Shown one piece after another: positions 43,433 through 54,372 of a DNA stretch of 64,000 nucleotides. Position 1 is the stretch's first letter. Each line of letters starts with the position of its first letter. Location of the stretch: positions 1 to 64,000 of the forward strand of contig CAVPBN010000009.1 of NCBI GenBank assembly GCA_963701815.1. The letters run 5' to 3'. The translations under genes were made by a program, and so were the position numbers. The notes beneath the pieces were generated by a model. It worked only from the letters and a program-made list of their open reading frames with translations. It searched no databases and had not been told where the DNA came from. Source of the DNA: AP-15 sp963701815. GTDB taxonomy: Bacteria; Pseudomonadota; Alphaproteobacteria; ATCC43930; CGMCC-115725.

Positions 43433-45575
43433 TGACGCTTCCCAGCGAGGTGTGCGTTGTGCGGCAGCGGACTCTCGATGCCGCCACACCGGCCGCCGAA
43501 TTTTCCGCCGGCGAGCGCGTCGCCGAGAGGCGCCGCAATAGCCGGACAGGCCGTTGGGCCAGCCAATGACCGAGCGAAGCGACAGGCGGTACCGGCGCGT
43601 CGTCGCCATCGCCGCAATCCGGTTGCAGCAGCACCGTCAGACGGCGAGCGCCCGCCGGCCAGACGATCTCCAATCGCCGGACCGGCGCGCCCGCCGCCCG
43701 TCTTCCTTCTGCATCCTCGCAACGCGGCAGCTCCGATATCCGTTCGGCCGGGTCGGTTACCAGCGACCTTCCGTGCAGCTGATGCACGTCGGCGATCGGA
43801 AAGGATTGCGGCGGCGGGGGTACGCCCAGGCCGAATTGCGCGTCGCTCGGCTCCAGGATCTGCGCGGTAAACCTGTCCTCGCCGATGTGGAATCGGGCGA
43901 TGGCGCCGACCACCGAAATCGGCTCGGCGGTGGTATGGATTGCCCATAGGACATTGCCCGATATGGTCGGGCCAATCTCGTCCTGGATCACCACCTGCCG
44001 CCCGATCAGCGCGGCGCCGCGGCGGATCGAGCCCGCCGGTTTGCCGTAGGCGGCCGATAGATCGAAGACCACCCATTTGCTCGGCCCATCGACGCCACTG
44101 GCGAGTATCGGTGCGCGGGTGTTGGGGATCTGATTGCGCCCGTCGACGACGAGCGTGTTGTGTCCCGCGGTCTGGGTTCGGTAATACCGCCACCGCAGGC
44201 CCGCGTTATTGCCGGTACCGTGGTCGAAGTAACCGGGAAGATCGTAATCGTCGGCGCCAAGGTCGACGACCCACCGTTGTCTGGCGCCGTCGACGATGAA
44301 GCTGCCGGCGTCAGCCTGCGTGTGTATGACAATGTTTTCCGGACGCGACGGCGACGTTTTCCTGCCTGCCGCGTTGCCACCCTTTATCGCCAGGTAGACC
44401 GGACGCGAACCCGCGTCCGTGGACCAGGTGTTGCGAAAACAGGCGATATCGCCGCCGCGGAAAATCTTGCCTGTCCCCGGCCCTGGCCGGGTTGAAGCGG
44501 CCCTAGATCCGCTCCGCCAAATGACGGTGAACGGCAGGTACCATCCGTCGTAGTCGCCGATGAGCTGCCCGTCGCCCGGCCGCTTGAAGCGGTGGGCGAA
44601 CCAAGCGAGAGGAGAGGCATCGAAGCGCCGTTCCGAGTCGCCAAAGTTGAAAGCGTCGCCAAACGGCCCCACCATATGCAGCGCGAAGTCGCCAGTCTGT
44701 GCAAAGCCAGGCCGTTCCGCAAGCCCAAAACTGTCGCCGAAAACGCTCTCGAGCGCGGCCACCATCAACCCGGCATAACGTACCGTCAAAGACCAGTAAC
44801 TAAGGCCTTCCGGCCAGGCGCCGTCCGGGGCAAAGGCCGCAAAATTATTCCGCGAGGATGCCAAACTCCTCTCTAAAAGCTTCACCGACATATCCGGGTA
44901 GCATCGGAGGAGTGCCAGGGATACGATTGCGACCCCTGAATTGGATACAGTTGTGCAGTTACATCGCCACCTAGGCCACAGTAAAGATTGGTCATCGTAG
45001 GCGGACAGCGCTGGTTCAAGTACATGCTGAAAGAGAGCTCGTTCGATGATTTGTCGTTCATCGGCCGTCAGCTCGTCGTATAGCCAGTCATAAGCGAGAG
45101 AGACGGCAACAGCAATTTCAGCGCAATCTAGGAAGGACTTGATTACCGGGCGCTCTTTCCAAGTCGCCGCCGAGGTGAACCCATACAAGATACTGCGCGT
45201 TACCGCCAATGCTGCAATCCTTCTATCGCCGTCGCTGATCAACGCCATAAACGAGGTGTTTATCAGGCGGCGCGCCTGCCTTTTGATCGCCGCGCGGTGC
45301 CCTTCGGCGGCCGGCGCCGGGCTGGGGTTGCGCAAGTATCCTTCCAAACGAGCCATCAGCTTTGGATGATTGTTGGCACGCCTGGAAATGCGCGCCACGG
45401 CACGTCTGCGAAACAGCAGGTAGGGATGGTGCGCTCTGAATTTTGCGGCAGCCGTTTCGATTGGCGCGAAGGCGCCATCATTCGACTTTGGCTTAAGAGA
45501 GTGCACGTTATGCAAGGGTGAACCAATCCCCGACAAACAGGCCCCGCCTGGCCGCGGCGCCTGCAGGCAATACAT
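43425..45575 (-). CDS. heparinase II/III-family polysaccharide lyase-like protein
   Basis: 716 residues. The N-terminal half is an alpha/alpha toroid with RSILYGFTSAATWKERPVIK, AVAVSLAYDWLYDELTADER and FNFGDSERRFDASPLAWFAH. The C-terminal beta-sandwich contains RQRWVVDLGADDYDLPGYFD, GLRWRYYRTQTAGHNTLVVD (the usual site of the conserved Tyr/His) and VVIQDEIGPTISGNVLWAIH. Members cleave uronic-acid polysaccharides by beta-elimination. No clear signal peptide is seen, so the start may be misplaced or the enzyme may act inside. Base composition drops toward A/T near 44.8-45.9 kb, a sign of acquisition. Confidence 0.82.
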   Translation of the reverse strand: MYCLQAPRPGGACLSGIGSPLHNVHSLKPKSNDGAFAPIETAAAKFRAHHPYLLFRRRAVARISRRANNHPKLMARLEGYLRNPSPAPAAEGHRAAIKRQARRLINTSFMALISDGDRRIAALAVTRSILYGFTSAATWKERPVIKSFLDCAEIAVAVSLAYDWLYDELTADERQIIERALFQHVLEPALSAYDDQSLLWPRWRCNCTTVSNSGVAIVSLALLRCYPDMSVKLLERSLASSRNNFAAFAPDGAWPEGLSYWSLTVRYAGLMVAALESVFGDSFGLAERPGFAQTGDFALHMVGPFGDAFNFGDSERRFDASPLAWFAHRFKRPGDGQLIGDYDGWYLPFTVIWRSGSRAASTRPGPGTGKIFRGGDIACFRNTWSTDAGSRPVYLAIKGGNAAGRKTSPSRPENIVIHTQADAGSFIVDGARQRWVVDLGADDYDLPGYFDHGTGNNAGLRWRYYRTQTAGHNTLVVDGRNQIPNTRAPILASGVDGPSKWVVFDLSAAYGKPAGSIRRGAALIGRQVVIQDEIGPTISGNVLWAIHTTAEPISVVGAIARFHIGEDRFTAQILEPSDAQFGLGVPPPPQSFPIADVHQLHGRSLVTDPAERISELPRCEDAEGRRAAGAPVRRLEIVWPAGARRLTVLLQPDCGDGDDAPVPPVASLGHWLAQRPVRLLRRLSATRSPAENSAAGVAASRVRCRTTHTSLGSVNV

Positions 45576-45967
45576 CCCTAGCGCGTATCTCTGTAATCAC
45601 TCTACCTATGCGCGATCGGCGGCTCTTGGAATACGGCAGGATTAGGGTCAGATGGGCGTTTCTGTAACCGATTATGAGTGAATGTATCGATTTGCAACCC
45701 GGGTGCAACCTCGATCGAATGCCGAAACGCGTTAACCAGTTCGATCCTTGCCGGTCGCAGGAGACCAAATTTCTTTGGCTGCCGCTGCCGAGGGCGGTCT
45801 TTGCGCCCGGATCCGGATCATTGGATCTCTCCAATAGCTAAAAACCGGTTTACAAATTGTGTCGCGGCGCCCGCTTTCGTTGACGCTTTTTTGACAGATG
45901 TTGGGTATGAAGCTGAAAAGATGGTTAACGCGGCGGTTACCGCGAGGCGCGAGACGGGAGAGACTCA
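45576..45967. other. divergent intergenic region, heparinase-like and PP-loop genes
   Basis: About 390 bases with lower GC than its neighbours and no convincing gene. It contains an ATTGGA-TCTC-TCCAAT palindrome at 45820-45835 and two TTGAC(A/G) boxes near 45880-45896, possible promoter elements for the downstream gene. The spacing to a -10 box is not ideal. Confidence 0.4.
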
Positions 45968-47140
45968 ATGCTCATTCGAGGCCTCACAATGACGGCGACG
46001 GGCGACGCCAGAACCAATTCCGCCATCGTCGAGTGGGAAGATTGTGGTTACGCGCCGCAGGAACTGGTGTTCGAAACCCAGGACCGGGGGAACCGGGACG
46101 ACGCACAGGCAGGGGAGCCGTGCGCTGATGCGTTTTTAGCCGCGTGCTATCCGTTGGCGGCTATTCACGGCGAAGCGCGGGTGCGGATCGAGGGGCGGCC
46201 CTGTCCGATGCTGGTCGAGGGGCTGCGAACGGTGCACGCGTGGTGGACGAGTTGGGGCGGAATGCCCACCGCCGCTCCAGAGATCGAGACTACTGCGTCA
46301 GGCAACGGCCATATCCCCGCAGGTCCGCGACGTGCCGTCGCCTTTCTGTCGGGTGGCGTCGACGGGCTTCACCTTCTGCTGCGCAATCGGCGGCTCTACC
46401 GCAAAGACGATCCCGCTTATATTCGCGATGCGCTGTTCATCCATGGCATCGACATCGGAAAACGGGCGCGCGATCCCGAAAACGAGCGCTTTGGGATGAC
46501 GTTGCGGCTGCCTTGATCCGGTCGCTGCCGAGACCGGAATCCGCATTCATCGCCGTGCCGCACCAATCTGCGCCATCTGCCGTCGCAACCCGGGTTCTTC
46601 GAGCATCGCCACACCGGGGCTGCATTGGCCGCGGTCGGGCATGCGGCGACACTTGGTCCGGCCTTCATGTTCATCGGCGGCTCTTACCCGGTTGACACGC
46701 CGGTTCCATGGGGATCGCACCCCGCTGTCGATGGCCTGTTGTCAAGCCAGCGCGTAACCGTCATCCATGAAGGCGCGCGCTTCTCCCGCCTCCAGAAGGT
46801 GCGCGATATCGCCAAGTGGCCGGCGGCACTCGTGGCATTGCGTCCGTGTCCTGCAAACCCTGCGGCTCAAGCCAATTGCGGAAAATGCGAGAAGTGCTTG
46901 CGCACCCGGCTTGAGCTGCTCGCGGCCGGCGTCGAAGAGACCGGCGCGTTCGGCCCGAGCCTCACGCCGATCGAGCTGTGGGAGGAAGCGGCCCCTTCGG
47001 ATGTTGGCGACCGCGCCATCTTTTACGTGGATCTGCTGCCGGCATTGAGAAGTCGCGGGTTCGATACGCTCTGTCGGGTCATCGAAGAAAAGATCATGGC
47101 GTATCGGGGGAAAGCGCGACGCGAGATGGCGCTCGCCTGA
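45968..47140 (+). pseudogene. PP-loop (QueC-like) ATP-binding protein, frameshifted
   Basis: A GGGAGAG site precedes ATG 45968. The first part has RRAVAFLSGGVDGLHLLLRN, an SGGxD PP-loop that binds ATP for adenylylation, and ALFIHGIDIGK. After frame changes at about 46510-46600 come GAALAAVGHAATLGPAFMFI, YPVDTPVPWGSHPAVDGLLS and the zinc-ligand cluster ANCGKCEKCLRTRLELLAAG. Corrected length is about 385 residues. Proteins of this type resemble QueC and often lie in exopolysaccharide or modification gene sets; their products are unknown. Here S is replaced by G after the SGGVD core. It is divergent from the heparinase-like gene. Confidence 0.72.
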
Positions 47141-47243
47141 CAGCGCTCAGCCAATTTTTCCTGGACCGCAGCTCGGATTCGGATCATGGTTAACACGCTG
47201 GCGCCTTCTATTGCATATACGGTGCCAAATTGCGAGGGTGGCG

Positions 47244-49337
47244 ATGGCTCTGCTGATCAGCCTTCTCGGACCCTTGGCAATTGAAAGCGAGGGACGCCGG
47301 CTCGGAAAGGTCCCGAAAAAGGCGCGCGCGCTGCTGGCCTATTTGGCGACCGAGGGGAGCCGGCCCATCAGCCGCGAACGGCTCGCCGACCTATTGTGGC
47401 CCTACCAGGGCTCGGATCAGGCGCGACACAGTCTTCGTAACTGCTTGGTGGAGTTGCGAAAAGCATTGGGCGAGTCCAACGGGCGCCACTTGGCCGCCGA
47501 GTTCGCCAGTTGCCGGCTCCAGGACGTCGATGTCGACGTTGAGCGTTTTGAACGGCTGGCGCGCTCGTCCACCCGTTCCGAGCTGTTCGCTGCGGCGGAA
47601 TTGTATCGCGGCGAATTCCTGGCCGATTTCGCGATCGATTCGGAGCCGTTCCAGGAATGGCTCGCGGCCGAACGCGACCGCACGCTCGACCTCGTCTGCG
47701 GTGTCCTGCAGCGCCTGACGGCATTGCAGGATCAGGCCGGCGAGCACGACGCGGCGATCCAATCGGCGCGCCGGCTGGCAGGGCTCGAACTCGCTGTCGG
47801 AGATCGGTCAGCGCGCGCTGATCCGCGCCTATGCCCATGCCGGAAGGCGGCCCGAAGCGCTGCGGCAGTACCGCACCTGCGCCGAGATCTTAAAGCGCGA
47901 ACTGGGGGTCGCCCCCGACGCGGAAACCCAGGCGCTCGCCCACGAGATAATTCGTTCGGGCACAGCCGGAGAAAACGCCGCCACCGGCCGCACCGCAGCG
48001 TTGCCGCATCGCGACGCCGCCGCATTGCCGACCGCGCTCGACCGTCTATCCGCCAAGCCCGCAATCCACCGTCATCTCGCACCCGTCGCCAAACCGCCCG
48101 GGCCGCAATGGCCTTGTGTATTGCCGACTGTTTCAGTGGCTGTCGCGCCGGTACGCAACCTGACCGGTGATCCCGATCAGCAATATTTAGTAGAGGCGTT
48201 TACCGACGATCTGGTCACCGATCTGCTTCGCCACGGCCGCGGGCTGGCGCTCGCCCGGGTCGCGGACGGCAGGCAGGCACCCGATGATTCGGCACGGATA
48301 GGCAATCCGGAAATCGAATATGTCGTAAGCGGAAGTGCGCAACGAAGCGGCCCGACGACCCTCCGGGTCAACATGCAGATCAGCAACGCGGCGACGGCGA
48401 AATACTGCTGGGCGGATCGGTACGAGTTTGATCTGGAGGACTTCGAACCGGTCCAGACCGAGGTCATCCCGGCGGATCTCGCGAGAGCTTCACCTCCTCG
48501 TCCTGCAACAGGCGAGCCGCCATGCCGCGACGACAACCGGTGGCGAGTTCGGGGTCAATGAGTGTCTCGCCCGGGCGGCGACTGCAATCAAGGGCAGGAT
48601 TACAGCCGAAATGACTGCGGAGGCGCAGAGCTGGCTCCTCGCCGCGCTCGCGCACGACCCTCGCAATGTCGAGGCGCTCACCGGGCTGGCTTTCACTTGC
48701 CAGCATCTCGTCAGCAACCCTTGGTGGGGCGATCCGCAGGCCGTCGCATGCGTCGTCGGATCTCGGCCGCGAAGCAGTGGCGACCGCGCTCGATCTCGCG
48801 CCGGGGCATGCGCTTGCGAAATGCATCCAAGGCATGCTGCACTCGGCGGCGGGACAGCTGGAAGAGGGGGGACGGGCCATTGAGCAGGCGCTGGCGCTCG
48901 ATCCGGGGCTGGGGCTCGCCCACGGCTTTGCCGGGTACAACGCAGCTCTTCTGGGCCACGCCGACGAGACGCTGCCGGCGGCAGAGCGGGCAATGCGCCT
49001 CGATCCGACCAATCGGCGGCAAAGCGTCTTCCTGTTCTATTGCGGGTTCGCCGAGCTCCTGCTCGGCCGCACCGAGTCGTCGATCGTCCTGCTGCGAAAA
49101 TCTTTGGAACGCACGCCCACCTACGGGACCGCGCAACTCTTCCTGATGGCCGCCTTGTCGCTGACCGGTCGCCCGAGCGAAGCGGCTCGGGCGGCATCAT
49201 CGTTCCGCGAGCAATTTCCCGAATACCCGCCGAACGCGTTCGAACAGCTGTGGCTGTCGCGCTCGGCGTCGCCGGCCTATCGCGCGCAGGTCGCCCCGGT
49301 GTTCGACCAGATTCGCAGTCTCGGCGTCGCCGGCTGA
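47244..49337 (+). pseudogene. BTAD-domain regulator with TolB-like and TPR parts, multiply frameshifted
   Basis: From ATG 47244 (MALLISLLGPLAIESEGRRL) the N-terminus is an OmpR-like DNA-binding domain of the SARP/BTAD kind (ARALLAYLATEGSRPISRER), followed by a bacterial transcriptional activation domain. After a frame change near 47795 the BTAD continues (GQRALIRAYAHAGRRPEALR). It then has an adenylate-cyclase-associated segment (SVAVAPVRNLTGDPDQQYLV, FTDDLVTDLLRHG) and, after changes near 48480 and 48755, TPR repeats (LAKCIQGMLHSAAGQLEEGG, TLPAAERAMRLDPTNRRQS). About 700 residues if repaired. A regulator that may sense and control the nearby saccharide or catabolic genes. Confidence 0.78.
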
Positions 49338-49406
49338 GCCGGATCGGTTATCTTGCTGCGCCCAAATAGGGCGCAGCCCGCAGTCCCGTCGCGCCGCCGC
49401 CTTAGG

Positions 49407-51132
49407 TCAGGTCCGAGCGCTCGGCGCCCAGGGTTCGGGCGCACGAGGCTCGAGACCGGTTACGACATCGACGAGAACCGGTTCGCCGGCGCCGAGCGCC
49501 TCGGCCAGCGCCGAGGCGATTTCGTCCGGGTGCTCGACGCGGATGCCGCGCACGCCAAAGCTCCTGGCCACCGCGGTGAAATCGGTCGGTCCGAACCGAA
49601 TCAGCTCCTCGCCGCGGCCCGGGCGGTTGCCGGCGATGCGGTGGACACCCGTCAGATTTTGGCCAAAGCCGGAATTGTTGTTGACGACGACGACAACGGC
49701 GATGCCGGCCCGCCGCGCCGATTCCAGCTCGGCGAGATGATAATAGAAGCCGCCGTCGCCGGTGAAGCACAGCACCGCGCGGCCGGGTGCGGCGCACTTG
49801 GCGCCGAGAGAGGCCGGAAACGACCAGCCGAGCGAACCGGCGGCGCGAAGATAGGTCTGCCCGACCCCGTTGAAGTCGATCATCGTCCCGGTCCAGATGC
49901 CGGAATAGCCGGTATCGGCCACCAATATTCCATCCGCAGGCAATGCCCGGGTGATCTCGGCGCACAGGCGTTCGACCCGGACCGGCGCCGCTCCGTCGTT
50001 GCAGAGCGGCGCCATTTTGGCGCGCCATTCGGCGACGATCCGCGCTGCTTCCTCGGCAAAGCCGCGGTCGCGAGCCGCATCGCCGCCTCTCTGCCCGAGC
50101 GTCTCCCCAATTACCTGATTGAGGCGATTCAGGGTTGCTTTAGGGTCGCCGAAGACGCCGATCGTGTTCGGATAGCTGCGCCCCAGTTCCTGCGGATCGG
50201 CATCGATCTGGACGATCCTCGTGTCGCGAGCCGGCACGGTCCAGTTCAAGGTGACCTGGTCGCCGGTGTCGCACCCGACAAACAGCACCAGATCGGCGCC
50301 GTGCACGACGCGGTTGGCCGGCGGTGCGGAATAGCTGCCGGGCACGCCGACCGACAGAGGGTGACGTGTGGGGATCAACCCGCGGGCGCCGAGCGCAGTC
50401 GCAACCGGCGCCGCCAGAGCCTCGGCCAGTGCCACCAGTTCAGGGCCGCAGCGCGAGGCGGCGGCGCCGTCGCCGGCGACGATCGCGAGGCGGCGGGCGT
50501 CCATCAGGGCCGCGGCAGCGCGCTCGATGTCGCGTTCGTCGGCGACCGGGCGATGCGCCGGGATTTGCCGCCGTTCGGGATCGATCACGGTCGGCTCGGC
50601 GGTTTGGCCAAGCTCGATCGTATCGCCCTGCAGACCGCAGAGATCGAGATGCGTCGGACGCGGCGTCTCGGCCAGTGCCGCCCGCCAGGCATGACGCAGC
50701 AGGCGCGGCAATTCGGCGGTCGAGTTGACCGGCGTCGAAAACTTCGTCACCGCCGCGAAGAGCGGCGCGTGGGCGATCTCCTGATAGGCGTTGCGGTGCT
50801 GGAACGAAGGGTCCTTGCGCCCGGTCAGCGCGATGACCGGGCTCCGCCCGAGAAAGGCATCCTGCAACCCGGCGGCCAAATTGGCGGCGCCGACCGACTG
50901 GGCCATGCACACGCCCGGCCGGCCGGCGATGCGCGCATAGCCGTCGGCCATGTAGGCCGCTGCCTTTTCCGAATGGGCGAGGACCGGGGCGACGCCGAGG
51001 TCGGTCAGTTCGAGCAACGTGCGGCGCATCGTCGAACTCGACGAAAAATACATGGGTCATCCCGGTGCCGGCCAACGCCTGCGCCAACCACTGGGCGCCG
51101 CTGATCGCCCCGGAAATCCGCTGCTCGCTCAC
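49407..51132 (-). pseudogene. thiamine-diphosphate enzyme, acetolactate synthase large-subunit type (frameshifted near start)
   Basis: Starts at ATG 51132 (SEQRISGAISGAQWLAQALA). A frame change near 51045 joins it to the long frame. The catalytic Glu is in LAHSEKAAAYMADGYARIAG, the FAD/central domain reads RRLAIVAGDGAAASRCGPEL, and the PP domain has VLCFTGDGGFYYHLAELESA with the Asn pair in VVVVVNNNSGFG, all canonical. It decarboxylates a 2-keto acid and may ligate or oxidise the product. It is directly upstream of nothing on its strand but follows an SDR and a luciferase-like gene at 16- and 130-base spacing, suggesting one catabolic transcript. Confidence 0.82.
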
Positions 51133-51148
51133 CTCGGGCCTCCTCCCG

Positions 51149-51911
51149 CTACAGCGTCAAGCCGCCATCGACAATGACGGTCTGGCCGGTGATCATCGCC
51201 GCGCCGGCGCACAGAAAAAAGATCGTCTCGGCGATGTCCGCCGGCGCGCATGCCCGCTTGAGCGGCGTCCGCTCGATCGAGGTGCGTTTGCGCTCGTCCG
51301 GCCAATCCTTGTTCCACGGGCTGTCGACAAAACCGGGCGCCACCGCGTTGACCCGGATCTCCGGCGCCAGAACTCCGCGCCAGGCTGCGCGTCAGATTGA
51401 TCAGCCCCGCCTTGCTCGTCGCGTAGGGGATGCTGCTGCCCGACCCCATGACGCCGGCGATCGAGGCGGTGTTGCAGATCGCGCCGCGCGCCGCCGTCAG
51501 CGCCGAACGGGCGGCATGGGCGCAGCGGAACGGGCCGATCAGATTGGTCGTCAGGATCGTCGACCAGAACTCCTCGGTCAGCGCGTCGAAATCCGCAAAC
51601 GGGATCGGCGTCGGGGTGGCGGGAGTTCCGGCGTTGTTGACCAGGAAGTCGAGCCGGCCAAGCGCGTCGATCGCGGTCGCCACCATCCGCTCGGCCTCGC
51701 CCGGCCGCGAGACGTCGCCGGGGGCGGCAACGATCCGGCGGCCTTCTCCCTTCAGCCGGGCGACGGCTTCCGGCCCGCGCCGGTCATCGGTCAGGTGGTT
51801 GAGGGCGACGGCGGCGCCGCAGCGCGAAAAGATGTCGGCCGCGGCGAGCCCGATGCCGGAAGCGGCCCCGGTCACCAGCACTGTTTTGCCGCTGAGATCC
51901 GCAGTGATCAT
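51149..51911 (-). pseudogene. short-chain dehydrogenase, frameshifted
   Basis: From ATG 51911 the cofactor motif is VLVTGAASGIGLAAADIFSR and the structural NNAGTPA follows. The catalytic Ser is in CNTASIAGVMGSG, with YATSK giving Tyr and Lys. A one-base change near 51372 breaks the frame, and the C-terminus (MAPGFVDSPWNKDWPDERKR, MITGQTVIVDGGLTL) continues in the next frame to the stop at 51149. FabG-like; oxidises or reduces an alcohol or keto group using NAD(P). Sixteen bases separate it from the thiamine-diphosphate enzyme gene. Confidence 0.82.
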
Positions 51912-52042
51912 GTCGCGCGCCTCGCCGATGGTCAAAAGCCGGCACAGCATGCCGCCGTCGCCGGGGCTGTCAAGCCGCCGGCCGGCGCGGACGACCGCCC
52001 GGCCGGCGGCCCGACGATCGAAGAGGGTTGCCGGCGCAACGC

Positions 52043-52868
52043 CTACAGCAGGTCGCGGGCGCGTTCGAGTTCCTCGAAAACGCCGTATTGCGACACCAGC
52101 AACACCTCGTCGAAGCCGAGCTGTTCCATCCGCTTCAAGCGCCGCCGCGCCTCGTCCGGAGGACAGACCAGCGCAACATCGGTGGCGGCGGCCAGTTCCG
52201 CGGATTCGGGTCGGTTGGCAAGATCGACCGCGACGTTGGCGAGAACGGCGTTGCCGCCGCCGGCCTCGCGGTAGATGCGCATGCCCTCCTCGAGATCGTC
52301 CCAGCTGCTGAAGCGGCCCGACGGCGTCCAGCCCTGGCACTCCTTCGCGGCATAGGTGATCCAGCGCGGACTGCGCCAAGCCCCCATCAGGATCGGCGGC
52401 CCGCCCTCGCAACCCGGCCAAATGGACAGCGTCCCGCCGTTGACCGGCTCGCCGCGCCAGATCGCGGTGCATGATCGCCAGCGAGTTTCTCATCGCGCGG
52501 AAACGATGATCGTAATCGAGACCGAGCAATTCGAAATCCGCGCGCGTCGAGCCGCTGCCGACGCCAAGCCGCAGCCGCCCGCCCGACAGCGCCTGGACCG
52601 ACTGCACCCGATGGGCAAGCTCGATCGGATGGCGCAGCGACAACTGCAAGACCCCGATGCCGAGTTCGACCCGCTCGGTCACGGCGGCGAGGACCGCCAG
52701 TTCCACCAGCGGATCGAGCGTCGGGCGGCCGCGTCCCATCGAATCTCCGACCCAGATCCCCGGAAACCCGGCGGCTTCGATACGGCGGGCATAATCGGCC
52801 GTCTCGGTCAGCAGCCGGTCATGCGGCGCCGTGTCGGGACTGAACCGGATCATTGTGCTGATTTTCAC
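52043..52868 (-). pseudogene. luciferase-like (LLM) flavin/F420 oxidoreductase, frameshifted
   Basis: From ATG 52868 the N-terminus gives DYARRIEAAGFPGIWVGDSM, GRGRPTLDPLVELAVLAAVT and LSGGRLRLGVGSGSTRADFE, the LLM TIM-barrel pattern. A frame change near 52468 (after HRDLARR) leads to WRSPRWITYAAKECQGW, NAVLANVAVDLANR and RLKRMEQLGFDEVLLVSQYG. About 275 residues. Such enzymes hydroxylate or oxidise substrates using reduced flavin or F420. It lies 130 bases before the SDR gene on the same strand. Confidence 0.8.
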
Positions 52869-53013
52869 TGAATTCCCCTATCTGCGAACCGCGTCGCGCC
52901 GAGCATGCCCGGATCTGCGGAGGCTGCCAACCATCGAACCGTCGAACCCAGGCGCATCGTCCGCGGTTTGTGTTATCGTCGTCGGCGCATCGCGCTCAGA
53001 ACAGGAGAGAGGG

Positions 53014-53601
53014 ATGGATACGATCGAGGCCATCACGGGATCGCGGCCCAGGCAGCTTTTGGCGCGGCCGCCGTCGCGCCTCCATCACAACGCCTTCGTG
53101 GTGAAGGACCACGAGGTCAACCGGCGATTTTTCGAGGACCTGCTCGGGATTCCGCTGGTCGCGACCTGGTGCGAGAAGAATTTCAATACCGAGATTCAGC
53201 GCGAGGTCGAGTTCTGTCACACGTTTTTCGCGATGGCCGATGGCGGGGCGCTGGCATTTTTTCAGTTTGCCGACCCCGAGCTGTACGAGATGACGCAGGC
53301 CGAGAAGCCGGCCAGGATCGGGCGCTATGACCATATCGCCTTTAAGGCCGAGCCGGAGACCTATGACGAGCTGAAACGGCGGCTCGAGACGGCCGGCGAA
53401 AAATACCGCGAGACCAATCACGGTTATTGCAAATCGATCTATGTCGCCTCGCCCGATGGGCTGATCGTCGAATTCACCCAGGACCCGGACGATGTCGCCG
53501 AGATCGACGCGCTCCGCCGCGCCGACGCCCACAGCGAGCTGGCCCGCTGGCTCGCCGGCGACCGCCATACCAACAACGAATTGCGCGGACGCCGCATCTG
53601 A
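53014..53601 (+). CDS. VOC-family protein (extradiol dioxygenase/glyoxalase fold)
   Basis: 195 residues with two beta-alpha-beta-beta-beta modules. The metal-site positions are H53 or nearby in LHHNAFVVKDHEVNRRFFED, H in RIGRYDHIAFKAEPETYDEL, and E in SPDGLIVEFTQDPDD, the His-His-Glu triad of this fold. CAGGAGAGAGGG precedes ATG 53014. Members include aromatic-ring extradiol dioxygenases; the length fits a single-domain form. It is divergent from the LLM gene and may contribute to the same breakdown pathway. Precise chemistry cannot be told. Confidence 0.82.
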   Translation: MDTIEAITGSRPRQLLARPPSRLHHNAFVVKDHEVNRRFFEDLLGIPLVATWCEKNFNTEIQREVEFCHTFFAMADGGALAFFQFADPELYEMTQAEKPARIGRYDHIAFKAEPETYDELKRRLETAGEKYRETNHGYCKSIYVASPDGLIVEFTQDPDDVAEIDALRRADAHSELARWLAGDRHTNNELRGRRI

Positions 53602-53703
53602 CGCCAAGGCCGGGGTAATTCCGCGCAGGGTCAGCGACGCGGCGCCTTGACGGGCGCGGTCGCGGGCCGCGCCGCGCCCGTTGCCGGGATCGGGGGAAGG
53701 AGC

Positions 53704-54267
53704 ATGGAACAGGCGCCGTCCCAGGACCTCGCGGTCAAGCGGGATCAGCTTCTCGCCATCATTCGTCGCCAGTCGCTGCTGCGCGACCGCGATTTCGTTT
53801 TGAGTTCGGGCCGGCCCAGCAATTACTTTTTCGACATGAAGCGGACGATGTTCGATCCGCAGGGCGCCGCCTTGTTGGCTGATTTGCTGTTCGATCGGAT
53901 CCGGGCCGAGGATGTCGACTGCATCGGCGGTCTGGCAACGGGAGCCATCCCGATCGTCGCCCTGCTGTGCGCGCGAAGTTGGCCGGAAAAACCGATCAAG
54001 GGGTTCTTCGTCCGAAAGGAGATGAAGGGCCACGGCACCGACCAGCGCGTCGACGGCCGGCTCGACCGCGGTTCGAAGGTGATCCTGTTCGAGGACGTGA
54101 CCACCACCGGCGGCTCGGCGATGCAGGCGGTGGAGCAGGCGCGGTCCTTTGCCTGCACGATCGTCAAAGTGATTGCGGTAGTCGACCGTCTCGAAGGCGC
54201 CGCGGAAACCTTTGGTCGACAGGGGATCGCGTTCGACGCCCTCTATACCGCGCGCGACTTCGATTGA
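53704..54267 (+). CDS. pyrE: orotate phosphoribosyltransferase
   Basis: 187 residues. FVLSSGRPSNYFFDMKRT, GGLATGAIPIVALLC and the PRPP-binding motif VILFEDVTTTGGSAMQ are diagnostic; FVRKEMKGHGTDQRVDG is the flexible catalytic loop with Lys. It joins orotate to PRPP in pyrimidine synthesis. The ATG at 53704 was chosen because it follows GGGGGAAGG and opens the family start; the ORF upstream is not homologous. Confidence 0.93.
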   Translation: MEQAPSQDLAVKRDQLLAIIRRQSLLRDRDFVLSSGRPSNYFFDMKRTMFDPQGAALLADLLFDRIRAEDVDCIGGLATGAIPIVALLCARSWPEKPIKGFFVRKEMKGHGTDQRVDGRLDRGSKVILFEDVTTTGGSAMQAVEQARSFACTIVKVIAVVDRLEGAAETFGRQGIAFDALYTARDFD

Positions 54268-54372
54268 CTGGAGCGGGGAGGCGTCGCGCGCGCCATCTCC
54301 GGGGGTCGGCCGTGGGTCGGGCCGGCGATGGTCCGGCCGTCCCGCCGCCGACCGGATCGCGGATCTTTCGGG

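Noticed and set aside
49353..51104. 583-codon plus-strand frame opposite the second thiamine-diphosphate enzyme
   Set aside because: Antisense shadow; the minus strand carries the GDG and catalytic Glu motifs.
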